Source: Gamarada debralockiae | Taxonomy: Eukaryota; Ascomycota; Leotiomycetes; Helotiales; Hyphodiscaceae | Length of the DNA: 64,000 bases | Assembly: GCA_002803225.1 (NCBI GenBank) | Contig: NXFV01000710.1 | Coordinates: forward strand, 1-64,000 | Direction of reading: 5' to 3' | Shown: piece after piece, positions 33,844 through 45,114 of the stretch | How positions within the stretch are numbered: position 1 is the first letter of the stretch | How the letters are laid out: every line of letters begins with the position of its first letter | Made by a program: the position numbers and the translations under genes | Notes under the pieces: generated by a model | The model's database searches: none | Told to the model about the DNA's origin: nothing | Seen by the model: the letters and a program-made list of their open reading frames with translations, nothing else

Positions 33844-35903
33844 TCAGCCTCGGGATTTTAACTCTCTTAGAACCACCCATGATGACAACAGCATCAGCGT
33901 ACATTGAGACCAGTTGTTGGTGCGAAAACAGTTCTCTACAGCTTCGTCAGAGAGCGGATTTTCCCTCCCATGTTTTACTCTTTCTTCGTATATAATCTGA
34001 TGCTTGTGTCTCTTTCGGGTTCGCAATGCAGCTGCCTTCCGCAATCCTGTACTCTGAGCTGTAGACAACTCCTGCCGGTCTCCAAAATAGTATTTCACGC
34101 CGTCGTAAAGTTCTTGACGACGTTGATCGGCGAGGGCTCTACCAGGAATATCTTTGCCCTTATGCCATTCTCTCAATCCTTCCGCGGAGACTGATTCTAG
34201 CGTTCCATCGTCAAGGTGCACCTTGATTTGCTTATCGGAGGGTGGGTTTTCCTTTGCAGCCTGTTTTCTAGCTCGGCGACCTCGTGATGATTTAAGATCT
34301 GCGGCATCCGCCTCTTGCTGCTGAAGAGCCTGCCGATTTTCGAAATAATGTCTTGCACCATCTATAAGTTCTTGGCGACTTCGCTTGAAGAGGGTTGTTC
34401 TACCAGGGACAAATTTGCCCTTGTGCCATTCCCTGAACCCTTCTTTAGAGACTGACCTGAGCGTTCCGCGGTCAAAGTGCTCTTTCAACCGCTCATCAGA
34501 GAGTGGGCTATTCCTTGCAGCCGCTGTTCTTGACTTTTTGGCTGCTACGGATTGTAACAGGGCCTTATTATACCTTGCGATTTCCTTTTCGTCGCCTTCT
34601 GCCCTCAGAGCCTTCTTCTTCTCGCTTCTCCGTAATTCCATCTTTGCTTGTGTTATTGTGATCGGGTCCCCGTTTTCGAGCCAGGAGACAAATCTGTTTC
34701 GGACAGCCTTTCTATGTGTGATCCATCCTAGGGCCGCATCGACTGGCACTACGCGACTTGGATGGGCACTATCACATGTACGGCACCAGCGGAGACGTGT
34801 TACATATAGCCCAGATGAGACTTCGTATGACGGATTTGGATCCAGCCGTACAGTGTCTGGGTGGTCGCATTTAGGGCATTTGATCCATACAATTGGATTG
34901 TCGCCGAGGGTAGGATCCGCAGGTCGTATAAAGCCTTGGAACGTAGAACCCCAAATGGCTTCTGCGCGCCCACCGTTATACTCCCGACAACCTGGATAGG
35001 CCTGGAATAAAGGGATAGCAACGTTAAGGTGCTCACTTATATCAGGAACTGCGAATCTCTGCCCTAGGAACCTTTTTAAGGTCGCTGAAGGAAGGGTGCG
35101 GAATCTGAGAGCAAAGAGCATCTCTAGCAAACTAAGTACTGGTGGTTCATGAACAGCTTCGAGACCCAAGTTCCTGCAGCCGGCCAGCAAGATCCAACGA
35201 TCGTTACGGTGGGGCATCTTCCATACCTCGTTGTGAAGAGATTTCGTGCTGTGCTTGCGAACAATGTGACGGTGGATTCGACTTGCAACGTGATGAGAGG
35301 CGCCTACGTAGAGCCAGTACACATTCGAAAAGGTGGTATCCCAGATGACATGAAGATAAATCCCAGAGAAGTTGTACCGCGTCGCCTTTTCAGCATCAAG
35401 CCTTTTTAGCGTTTCAAGACTAACGCAACCGGTATCTAGAACAAAAGTTTGGAGATCCAAATCAATTGCTTCAAGCATATATCTCTCAATTTTCCTCCGC
35501 CCTAACGAGGATACAAATTTGTTGAAAATCGGGTAAGTTCCGTTGAATGGTCGCTCTCTACTATCAATGTTTCTCAGCATTTCCTGAAGTATGGAAAGAT
35601 GTTCGTCTTTGTCGCTTCTCAGTATTGTTGTAGGTGCCTGTCGTTGCATTACTAGTCGATGCGACTTCGAAATCGTCTGGCGGTGAGCAAGTGGCACTTG
35701 CTGATAGTTGATATGACGCTATTGAAGCTACGACTGCCACTTACACGTAAACGGTCGAATGCGTTTGGTAAGGAAGAATCATCCACATCCTCATAATCTG
35801 GTCCCTGGAAATCCTCATCCTCATCCTCCTCTTTGCAGAGATCGGAGACTTCAGAGTCAGACAGTTGCGCTTTATCTTCCGAGCCAAGGGCGAAGACATT
35901 CAT
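33844..35903 (-). CDS. GIY-YIG nuclease-like protein with zinc ribbon and tandem repeats
   Basis: Two exons (35903-35745 and 35676-33844, intron 68 nt) give 663 aa. The N-terminus is acidic (CKEEDEDEDFQGPDYEDVDD). A GIY-YIG-type core follows: SGIY at about 157-160, WLYVG at 174-178, an arginine in HHVASRIHRH (R186) and a candidate catalytic glutamate in SLLEMLFAL (E238). Next come two CxxC pairs (CPKC about 320-323, CRTC about 351-354) that form a zinc-ribbon-like module. A basic helical region then leads into tandem units of about 85-90 residues, with LSDERLKEHFDRGTL/REWHKGKFVPGR in unit 1 and PSDKQIKVHLDDGTL/REWHKGKDIPGR in unit 2. A truncated third unit (ENPLSDEAVENCF) ends the protein. 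GIY-YIG domains cut DNA in repair enzymes and mobile elements. The biological role here is unknown and I do not recognise the repeat family. Confidence 0.8.
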
Positions 35904-36150
35904 TGCGTTAGAGCTTAAAAATCACGAATTAAACGGTTTTAAGATTGATTGACTGATTGATTGATTGAAACCAAAATACCTTATTAGATACTGTTTGAAG
36001 TGTGAAAGAGATCTAGGCTATTTTGGGCTTAGTCATACGTTAGCGTCATTTCTAGGGGAAAACCGTCCAGATTTTCGACTCCAACCCCCACAACACAACA
36101 TTCAAACACAGCCGACAATCTGTTTCCCAACCCCCTCCAAAGCAGCAGCC
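35904..36150. promoter_or_regulatory. Shared divergent promoter, GIY-YIG gene and HAS1
   Basis: Only 247 bp separate the two divergent start codons, so both promoters must lie here or overlap the genes. A run of GATT-type tetranucleotide repeats (GATTGATTGACTGATTGATTGATTG) lies at about 35943-35967. Confidence 0.5.
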
Positions 36151-37882
36151 ATGCCTCAAAAACGGAAGCGGAGCAATGATGATGATAAAGAAGAAGAAGA
36201 AGAAGAAGAAGAAGAAGAAGCAACGAAATTGAAGAGCCTGACAAATGGCGACCCGTCGTCCACGGTCTCTACCACTCTTCCAGGCGCCGACGGACGTGTA
36301 GATCTCGCCAACCTCCACTACCCCCTCTCTACACTCGCGACAGATCCTGTCACGTTCGCAGAGCTCGATCTTGCTCCGAAGACGGCTCAAGCAATCAATG
36401 CGATGGGTTTCACCGAACTGACCCCGATTCAGCGTAAAGCTATCCCACCCATCCTCGCAGGACGCGATGTTCTTGGTGCTGCCAAAACGGGCTCAGGGAA
36501 AACACTTGCGTTTCTGATACCAGCGGTAGAGCTTCTACACTCGCTGCGCTTCAAGCCTAGGAATGGCACTGGCGTTCTTATTGTGTCGCCGACCAGAGAG
36601 CTTGCTTTGCAAATGTTTGGTGTTGCAAGAGAACTTATGGCACACCACTCCCAGGTACGACTTCTTCGCTCGTGGTTCTCATGGTTGCCGCTAGCATACT
36701 AAAGTTCTATAGACGTGTGGTATCATCATGGGCGGAGCAAACAGATCTGCTGAAGCCACCAAGCTCACAACTGGCCTCAACTTGCTTATTGCTACACCTG
36801 GTCGCCTACTCGATCATCTTCAAAATACAAAGGGATTTGTCTACAAGAATCTTAGGACGCTTGTAATTGACGAAGCAGATCGAATTCTAGATGCAGGCTT
36901 CGAGGACGAAATGAGGGCTATTGTGAAAATTCTTCCCGATTCCAGGCAAACCGCACTCTTCTCTGCTACGCAAACCACAAAAGTCGAAGACCTCGCACGA
37001 GTGTCCCTCCGACCTGGCCCTTTATACATCAACGTTGAAGAAGCGATGGAACACAGCACAGTCAAGGGTCTAGAGCAAGGCTATATTGTGTGCCCGTCTG
37101 ATTTGCGCTTCCGTCTTTTGTTTACCGTCTTAAAAAGACATCTGGCAAAGAAAAAGAAGATCATCGTCTTTTTTTCAAGCTGCAATTGCGTCAAGTACTA
37201 CGAAGAACTGCTCAATTATATCGATCTTCCGGTCTTGGCTTTGCATGGTCAACAGAAGCAACAGCGACGGACGGCCAATTTTTTCAGCTTCGTAAACGCT
37301 ACAGAGGGCGTCCTTATATGCACTGATGTTGCTGCTCGCGGACTTGATGTAAGTTAACTTTTCGTTGATCAATATTATGGTGTGCGTCTTCTAACCTTGA
37401 TTTAGATCCCCGCTGTTGACTGGATTATTCAGTTTGATGCGCCTGACGAGCCGCGTAGCTATATCCATCGTGTTGGCCGCACGGCACGAGGGACCAATGG
37501 GAAGGGGAAGTCTGTCCTCGTCCTTCATCCATCGGAAGTGGGGTTTGTGCAATATTTGACGAATGCACGGGTTCCGCTTGTTGAGTACGACATTCCGAAG
37601 CTCATTAACATCCAAGCTCAGCTAGAGAAGTTGATCGCATCCAACTACTACCTGAATCGCGCCGCCAAAGAGGGCTTCCGAAGCTACCTCGCTGCTTATG
37701 CGGCACATAGCTTAAGGAGCGTTTTTGATGTACAGAAGCTTGATCTTGCGGCAGTTGGGAAAAGCTTTGGATTTAGGGTGCCGCCAAAAGTAGACATTGT
37801 TTTAGGTGCTCGCATGGCTAAGAGCAAGCGGCCAGCCAAAAGGAGGGCGTATGGAAGCCAACCACGACAGCGATCAGGCTAG
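36151..37882 (+). CDS. has1: DEAD-box RNA helicase HAS1
   Basis: Three exons (36151-36654, 36713-37348, 37406-37882) give 538 aa. After an acidic N-terminus, all DEAD-box motifs are present. These include a Q motif with [10 protein letters not shown] near 91-100, Walker [10 protein letters not shown] at 110-118, SPTREL, a GG pair, TPGR, DEAD at 221-224, SAT at 252-254, the TDVAARGLD block and HRVGRTARG at about 401-409. Long conserved stretches such as [38 protein letters not shown] and [17 protein letters not shown] are specific to Has1. Has1 acts in the nucleolus in biogenesis of both ribosomal subunits and in pre-rRNA processing. The gene is intact. Confidence 0.95.
36188..36220 (+). repeat. 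(AAG/GAA)11 microsatellite encoding poly-Glu
   Basis: About eleven copies of AAG in a row lie inside the HAS1 N-terminus and encode the Glu run after residues [13 protein letters not shown]. The length is likely to vary between strains. Confidence 0.9.
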
Positions 37883-39005
37883 ATCTATTTCCCCAGAAAT
37901 GATGTTCAATATATGAAAAGAGCAGACGCTGTCCTTGCCTTATTGTAGCAAGAGAGTACTTCGTAGCACAGGGCACATTGTCGAGCCCATCGATAACCTG
38001 GTACCAGCCGTGGTTTATATCGTCTAGCAACGTCAGGAGCTCGACTGCAATATTAATTAGCTTAGCCAAAACATCGGGAATGAATTCATCTTGCCATAGC
38101 TCGCTCGGGCGCTGTAGATGTTGAAGTGACTCGTACAGTTGCAAACGGCATCCGCAAACCGGGAAATTGGTCAAAAAAATCACTGATCGCTAACCTTGTC
38201 AAAGTAGTCAAAAACTGGTCAATGGCGTCAAAATCTTTTTAGAGATGCCATTGACCAGTTTTTGACCAGTCTTTGACATCAATATAAATTACACAATTGC
38301 CATTGGCTGGTCAATGACCACTGCTGATTAGTCAAAGACTAGTCACTGACATCAGAGAATCGCAATTGACGATTTATATATATCACGTGATTAAACACGT
38401 GACTTCGGATCGGAATTATAATTACCCTTTGATGTTCCTTGAATTATTTTGACTCGGTAGCTATACCAATTAATAGGGCGCAACGCTAATAATTAATAAA
38501 CTTTAAAATCAATTGATTCAGCGAAATTATATGCGCGCGTGTATCAAAGAAAAGTGGGTGACCCATCAACTCGGCCACGCGCAGGCCCTCTAATTCCAGG
38601 ACGGATACTCGAGGTGCTTTTGGAATAAGCCCCCACGGAGCAAGTGTTTCTCTGCAAAATTCTGAATTAAATCAAAAATATAGGCTTCTATTCGCGATAA
38701 GAGGCCCAAAGCGTGACTCGGCCTAACCTTTCTGAAGAAAGAGCTCCGAGAAGCTACTTCACACTCCCACAAAGGATGAGGGGTTTTGGTCATCGGTTGC
38801 CCTTATCATCCAATTACCCCGCCTGCTCCCCTCTCGGCCCGAACCTGCATAACGTGTGCCCAATCACTGGAACTGCATGTCGGATCGCTCTTTTTCGAAC
38901 ACTGCAAGCACATTAATTATACCGAAAGATATGCCAGATACTGTATAAGGCGGCTCGGTCCGCGCAATTCATTTCCATTGTGCAACGTCAGCACATCTAG
39001 TTGAG
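37883..39005. other. Intergenic region with hairpin and AT-rich segment
   Basis: No gene is supported. It holds the inverted repeat at 38207-38266 and several further copies of TGACCAGT/ACTGGTCA/AGTCAAAGACTAGTCA words to about 38350. A palindromic pair of CACGTG words lies near 38384-38402. The first 100 bases are the HAS1 3' flank. Confidence 0.45.
38207..38266. repeat. 20-bp perfect inverted repeat (hairpin)
   Basis: Arm GTCAAAAACTGGTCAATGGC (38207-38226) and its exact reverse complement at 38247-38266 are separated by 20 nt. The surrounding 150 bp repeat the GGTCAATG and GTCAAAG words, suggesting the core of a MITE or a folded-back duplication. Confidence 0.75.
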
Positions 39006-40748
39006 ATGATAATCCCTCAGATTGCAGCTTCGTCTGTCCTCGCTGGGGTGATCTCACTCACGGTATTGAGTGTGATCTGGACAGTTCTTCAGCGCCTCTT
39101 CCTCAGCCCAATCGCAAACTTTCCGGGGCCTAAAGTTGCAGCTGCTACTTGGTGGTAAGTCTACCGACCACTACCTCCCAGTCTCGTTCTGAACTCTCAA
39201 AACCAGGTACGAGATCTATTATGATGTGATTCTCGGGGGTAGATACTGGTCCAAAATCCGAGAGCTCCACGAGATCTACGGTCCCGTGATACGAATTAAC
39301 CCCTACGAACTTCACATCTCGGACCCAGAATTTGTTGACACTATTTATGCTTCCGCCGCTTCTGGTCTCAAGAGAGATAAATGGGAATGGGCTCACAGAT
39401 ATCTTGGTGTTCCAGACTCATCTCTGGCCACATGGACTCATGATCATCATCGCTTGAGAAGGGCAGCCTTGGGTCCGTTCTTCTCCACTGCTTCTGTGAG
39501 GAATTTACAACCTGTTCTCGACAAGATTGTGAATCGAATGATGGAGAGATTTCAGGATTATCAGAACAGCGGTGATATTATGATTGTCAATCAAGCTATG
39601 GCGGCTTTTGCCAATGGTCGGTCCTCATTTCCTCTATCCTGTCCAGCTCTAACCCATTCGTAGACGTGGTCACAACATATTGCTTCGGTCGTTCTCATGA
39701 CCTACTGAGCGAGCCAGACTTCCATCCCGCCACTTACAACAATATTGAAGGCGGATTGAAAATGGGACCTCTCTTGAAGCACAACTACTGGATGATGCAA
39801 CTCCTTCAGTCATTGCCTGAATGGCTATCAGCTTGGCTGGTGCCTCCTTATGGTGACTTTGTCCGAGAGAAAAATGTTCGACTGCTTCCCTCTCCCCTCC
39901 TCCCCAACCCAACTCAAGCGCCCTATGCTAACACGTCCCAGGGTTTCGGCATCCAAGCTAAGGAAATTATGGAATCCTCAAGATCCCCAACGAAAGAAAC
40001 AGAACACCTCACAATATTCCACGAGATCCTAGACAGCAAATTACCTCCCAAAGAAAAGGATCTCAGCAGATTAGCAACAGAAGGCATCTTGTTAGTGTCA
40101 GCTGGAACTATGACTACCACATGGACAATCTCTGTTGGCATTTATCATCTTTTAACCGCGCCACCTGTCCTTCAGAAACTACGTGCAGAACTGGAAGCCG
40201 CAATTCCTGATCCATCGGAGCCTGCTCCGCTTGCACTGCTAGAATCACTTCCATACCTCAAAGGCGTCGTGTTCGAGAGTCTCCGTCTCGCTTACGGAGT
40301 TACAAACCGTCTTGCACGTATCGCCCACGAGCCCATGCAATACACAGACAAGTCATCAGGTCAAACATGGATTATACCCGCCGGCACACCTTGCAGTTCC
40401 ATCTCTCTCCTCATCCACTCCGATCCTTCCGTCTTCTTCCAGCCAAAGGAATTCCGTCCGGAAAGGTGGATTGAGAATCCGCGATTGGATAAATATTTGG
40501 TCTCGTTTAGTAAAGGAACGAGACAATGTGTTGGGAAGAGTTTGGCCTATGCGGAGGTTTATTTAATGATGGCGAAGGTGTTTAGAGATTTTGGGACAAG
40601 AGAGTGTAGGTTGGATGGGGATAAAGGAATGCTCGAGTTGTTTGAAACGGATCAGAGAGATGTAGAGCCTGTGGGTGATTTTCAGATTCCGATTGTTTGG
40701 GAGGGGAGTAAGGGGGTTAGGATGAGGGTTTTGAGCGTGGATACGTGA
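39006..40748 (+). CDS. Cytochrome P450 monooxygenase
   Basis: Exons 39006-39154, 39207-39616 and 39664-40748 give 547 aa. A further candidate intron at 39876-39941 (66 nt, with GCTAAC near its end) is a multiple of three; removing it gives 525 aa. An N-terminal membrane anchor (VLAGVISLTVLSVIWTVLQRL) precedes a proline-rich hinge (FPGPK). P450 signatures follow: I-helix SAGTMTTTW, ExxR as ESLR, FRPERW, and the heme loop FSKGTRQCVGKSLA with the Cys ligand. The fold is that of a microsomal class II enzyme needing a P450 reductase. It resembles P450s found in secondary-metabolite and detoxification families; the substrate cannot be told. No backbone biosynthetic gene lies beside it. Confidence 0.9.
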
Positions 40749-42433
40749 TAAATCTACGTCCAAATCGGGGGCTTACTTGTTTCATGCTCTGGCGTATGCA
40801 TTTTCGCGTAAAGTTGATGTATGGACACAATTCAACACGTTGGCAGAATAGGGGGCTTTAGCGAGTGCTAAGTGCTGATTAGCGAGATGCGGGCACAAAT
40901 TAGGGGCTATAAGTGCTGTAAGCTTATGTTCCACCCCCTCAGCCACACCAATAACTTAATCATTGATGACTCACCACCGATGTCACCCATGATCGTCTTG
41001 CTCAAAGTAGACATAACTCAGGTGTCGTGTCTATTTTCAATGGATTCAGTGGATTTAGCTCTCCTCTAATTGTTCTCGCTCACTCTCTAGAAGAATCACA
41101 CGACGGCTGCTCCACCAAGCAAGTGGACAGTAAACTGTTGAAGCACATACTCGTACACTTCAAACCGCAAACTCTACCAATGTCATGCCGCAGGTAAGCT
41201 CTCAATCGCGGAAATTTTCACCATACATCCCAATCTTACTCTCTTCAGGGCCGGTGCGACCAACTTGGTGGGTACCGCGGTAGTGTAGATCACGCCCTGT
41301 GTAACTGCTAATGTTAGTATTACAACAGCTGTGTGAAGAAACATGCAAGTCTATTCCATCTATTGTCCTGTAGCCTTATGTCTTACTCTCCCAGGCCAAG
41401 AATCACGACCACGAAAACTTCCTAACACTACCATGGCGACCAGAACACTAATCCCCAACAAAACTGCATGCCGACGCGGTTGTTGGTTGGGAAGGCTATC
41501 GTGCACCAAGTCAGTGTCCTTGACTTCTATTCCCCTCGGCAGCTTACCGACCTCAGGCATATGGAGTCACCTTGATCTTGTGCTATAGCTTAAGAGATAT
41601 GCAACTCTTGGTGATGCGCATTTGGAAACTGGACAATTCCTATGAAAAGGTAATAGTAGGTGGAAGTGCGTTGAACAAACAACAACACTGTGCCAGGCGG
41701 CTTAGGATAGGACACCTTGTGGCCAATCACTCCTCGACACGCTCAGTTACCTTATTTCGGCACCTCAAAATACCTGAATCGCATCTCTATTCGGCTCGCT
41801 GCATCAAGCCACTGCTTTTTTACTCGCTGGAGAAGTTGGAACCGTCTAGTACTCGATCGATTAGACGTAGGGAAATTCAGGATCAACTTCCTGGAGCAGA
41901 TATGATCTTTGAGGAACGCTGAAGGAAATGGAAATGACCGAAATCACAACCAGTATCAAAATCTAAGGCGTGCCATCCGCCTGGCTCAATTCGCTCCATT
42001 CATGCCAACAATTGAGTTCATACAATGCGATGCCATATATGCCCCTTTCTGCCCGGTGAAAATGCCAAAAACAATCGCTCATTCTACTTGAGCAAATCAC
42101 TGATCTCTGCCGCGACATTCTTATTCCGGGTCTCACTAGCCTTGTCAAGGGGCTCGCATTTCAGGGAATTCTAGTTCACATGGACATTATCCCTCGCTGG
42201 AGCGGCGTGAGCACTTGCTCTTGAATCGTTTTGAGCAATTTGAGATTCATGAGCTGAAATGGATCGAGCGATCGGATTTGAATCGTTCACTTGGATTCAA
42301 CCATTAGGATTCAATCGCTGATATGAATTGAAGGATTGGGTTCTAGTATTGCTATGTTAATCTAGGGCTCGCTTTTGGCGCATGAAAGCTCTATTGGAAA
42401 TGCTAAAAATAAATAAATAAATAATTGCTCAAT
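40749..42433. other. Intergenic, 1.7 kb, no confirmed gene
   Basis: A plausible exon-intron pair exists on the plus strand (ATGCCGCAG, donor GTAAGC at about 41190, acceptor CTTCAG at about 41250), but it reaches a stop after about 20 more codons. On the minus strand a 66-residue frame (41560-41360) has one hydrophobic stretch. Neither can be called a gene. The last 360 bases hold a partial copy of the DOA1 3' end and the first palindromic repeats. Confidence 0.4.
42084..42160. repeat. Partial duplicate of the DOA1 3' end
   Basis: CTACTTGAGCAAATC followed by a diverged copy of the next 60 bases matches the last codons of DOA1 at 42434-42510 in the same orientation. It includes the shared blocks GACATTC/CACATTC and TTATTCCGGG. 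The copy lies 350 bp beyond the real stop codon, so it is a small tandem-type duplication of the gene's tail. Confidence 0.8.
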
Positions 42434-45114
42434 CTACTTGAGCAAATCGCCTATCTCCGCCGCCACATTCTTATTCCGGGGCTCCCCGGCCTTGCCCAAT
42501 GCCGTCGCGATACTCTTCTCGATGCCATACACATCTTTGGCAGCACTCCGGACTTCATCACCCAGGAACAGTAACGTTCCGGTAGCCACCAAAGCCCGGA
42601 AGATAACTTCTGAATCCGTTTGAGCGATTAGAATTTTGCCCAGACTATCGATAATCGCAAGAACGTATTCGAAGGATGCGGCGGTAGCGCTCGAGTTGAA
42701 GTATACCGCGTAGTTGATGTAAAGCGTCGTGATTGCGATAAGTAAGTTACGGTTGGTACTGGTTCTGGAAAGCTGACCGGAAGCGAGCGATTGGATTTGC
42801 TCAAATTCGGATGTAGCTAAGGCCCGGCCTTCGACAGACGTGAAGAGGTTGGCAAAAGCTCGAACAGCCATCATGACGTGATTCTCTGCGGGAGGTTGCT
42901 GCTCGGTCACGGCCGATACTAAGATTGTGATGAAATTGGTGCCATTTGGGAGGGTATAGGCGGCGGTCATTGGTGCTACGGCGAGCAAACGAAGAAGATC
43001 TAAGCCAGGAAGACGATCGCCGTAGGGCCAAGCCGTCGAGATCTTGATCGCGAGCTCAAGTCCTCCAGACACGGATTGTGAGGTCTTCGTAGGCCCGACG
43101 GACTCTAAGTGCTTCGCAAGGTTGGATAGAATCGTCAGCTCGGTGGGGTTGAGCGACACATCTTTTCGGCCATTGTCAATAAGTGAACGATTCAATTCCT
43201 GGATCTTCTTATGCATTGGTAGTATCCGGACAACTAAGATATCGAGATAGTTCTTCTGAGGTAAGCTCTTGGGACGGGCAGCAGCAGGAGTAGGAGCCGA
43301 GTCACCACCAGGTCGATATCGGTTGTCGCTGCCCCATGGATCTGAACCTGGGGCAGAGGGTGTTTCTAATTGCTGACCCAGGGTGGCGCCTTGGGTATTT
43401 GAGGTAATGAAGTTGGCTACCTGGTCGAGGTACGAGATAGGCAGCTTATTATTCTCAATGAACTTCGTCGCGGCTTCGTATGGGTTTTGAGAGAGGTTGT
43501 AGGGCAGCTTGAGCGGAGGTTTGCCATCTTCGATATCGACATCAAAGACATAGTCGTATTCTTTGCCCATGTAGTCAACCTTCTTGCCACTGCTGCCAAC
43601 AGCATCGACCACTGTACCGACGTTGACCCATTGCTGGGCACCTGTTAAATACAATCAGCATGCGGACAAGGGGAATTAGATCGTTAGTTTCAATCGTTCA
43701 GACAGATTGAACAATCAGGATTCATGCGGATGAAGGAAAGTTAATAGTAGATTTCAATTATTCAAATGCATTGAGCGAACTGCGTGTGTGCGGATGATGG
43801 AGAAGTGTATCGCAATTTCAATCGTTGAGAAATATTGAACGACTTACCTGCGGACCAGGTGTGGGCCGTCACAGAGCCGTTTAACTCCCGGATCATCTGA
43901 ACCTGACCCTCCTTCGTTCCAGCCTTCTGCGTGAGGAACTCCGGTCCAGGGAGTTTCTCCTTGTTGACCTCGCCCAGTTGCTGTTGTGGTATCGAGGACT
44001 CCTTGACAGAATCTTCAAATTGCTTGGTTGTCTCGGCATCCGCTGCTCGTTCGGGAGTCCTAGTAAAGACTCGGACCACTCTATCGCTGGCTCCAGAAAC
44101 GATGTCTCCATTCTCAGGGCAAACCGCAACGCCCCAAACAGATATTGCAGGGTGAGTGATGGTTTGTATGCACTCGTTGCCCTTCCAAACCCGAAGAGTC
44201 CGATCTTCGCCTGAACTGACAAGCTCGCCCGAGGGTGTTGATGCTAGTGAATAAATGAAAGCTTCATGTCCATGTAATTCACCCACTTGCTTGCCACCGA
44301 CTGTCCAAAGGCGAATGATACCATCGTTGGAAGCTGAGGCAAAGTCCGCACCTGCGTAAATTCCGGAATAAGCAATTGCACAATAAAAGTGAAAGATTGG
44401 AATAGGTGGCACGAATATATACCAGAAGGATGACCCTGTGGAAGCTTGCACAAAGCTCGCACAGGATCTTGACTTCCTCTGAACGATCGAAGTAGCTTTC
44501 CAGAGATGTGGAAAACCCGAATGTATGTGTCTGCGCAACCGGTAATAATGGTCTCGGAATCAAAGGCTAGAACAGCCCAGACACTGCCTTCATGGCCTTT
44601 CAATACAGCCTCGCATTCCCACTTTCCGACTGGCCAAATCCGTGCTTCAGCATCCCATGATCCACTGACTATAAATTTGCCAGCAGGATCAACGTCCAAG
44701 GCGCAAACGTTGTGGCTATGACCCAGAAGAAGAGCCTCAGCATTGTCTTCGGGCTTCTTTGAAGGTAACCGTACTTCAATTACCGTATCCTTGCCGCCTG
44801 ATATGATGAGTCCTTCGGAGAACTGAGATGTTGGTGGTAGGTAGGTTACGCAGTTGACGAACGCAGTCGCATGCGAGGAAATCGTCGCATCATAAACCGG
44901 TGGGTTGTCAGAGAGGAGATTCCATAATCGGACTGTGCCGTCGCGCGAAGCTGAAATAACTGCTTTGGAGGTAGGGAAGCACACGCCGCGAACCTGAATT
45001 GTTCATATCAGTACAGAGATTCGGTGGTAGCTCTGATATATAGTATGGAGAAGGAGGGAGGGAGCTCACATCATCCTCATGGCCCGAAAGTGAGGCGGAC
45101 AGTTTGTACTCCAT
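42434..45114 (-). CDS. doa1: DOA1/UFD3/PLAA-family ubiquitin-binding WD40 protein
   Basis: Four exons (45114-45070, 44993-44423, 44351-43848, 43641-42434) give 775 aa. The first half is a WD40 propeller: ISASRDGTVRLWN, IVSGSWDAEARIW, FASASNDGIIRLW and LVSSGEDRTLRVW. A PFU domain follows (QQWVNVGTVVDAVGSSGKK, YDYVFDVDIEDG, NPYEAATKFIENN), then a C-terminal PUL armadillo-like domain starting near KSLPQKNYLDI. Doa1 binds ubiquitin through PFU and Cdc48/p97 through PUL and helps control ubiquitin levels, ERAD-linked and mitochondrial turnover and vesicle sorting. All four splice joins restore conserved residues. The third intron is 206 nt, three times normal, because it carries three copies of the local palindromic repeat. 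Confidence 0.95.
43688..43717. repeat. Palindromic mini-repeat (copy in DOA1 intron 3)
   Basis: TTTCAATCGTTCA, a 7-nt spacer, then TTGAACAATCA form an imperfect stem-loop of the local family (consensus TCAATCGYTCA, spacer, TTGAACGATTGA). Confidence 0.75.
43752..43780. repeat. Palindromic mini-repeat (copy in DOA1 intron 3)
   Basis: TTTCAATTATTCAAATGC followed by ATTGAGCGAAC is a diverged member of the same stem-loop family. Confidence 0.6.
43817..43846. repeat. Palindromic mini-repeat (copy at DOA1 intron 3 donor)
   Basis: TTTCAATCGTTGAGAAATA followed by TTGAACGACTT is a stem-loop member that overlaps the splice donor of DOA1 intron 3 on the minus strand. Confidence 0.7.

Noticed and set aside
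36052..36390. Minus-strand frame with a poly-Phe run
   Set aside because: The run is the antisense of the GAA microsatellite in HAS1; there is no independent coding evidence.
41181..41325. Small spliced plus-strand gene starting ATGCCGCAG
   Set aside because: The splice signals look good, but the product is only about 23 residues and unrecognised.
41360..41560. 66-residue minus-strand frame with one hydrophobic helix
   Set aside because: No homology pattern, no clear promoter, and frames of this length occur by chance here.
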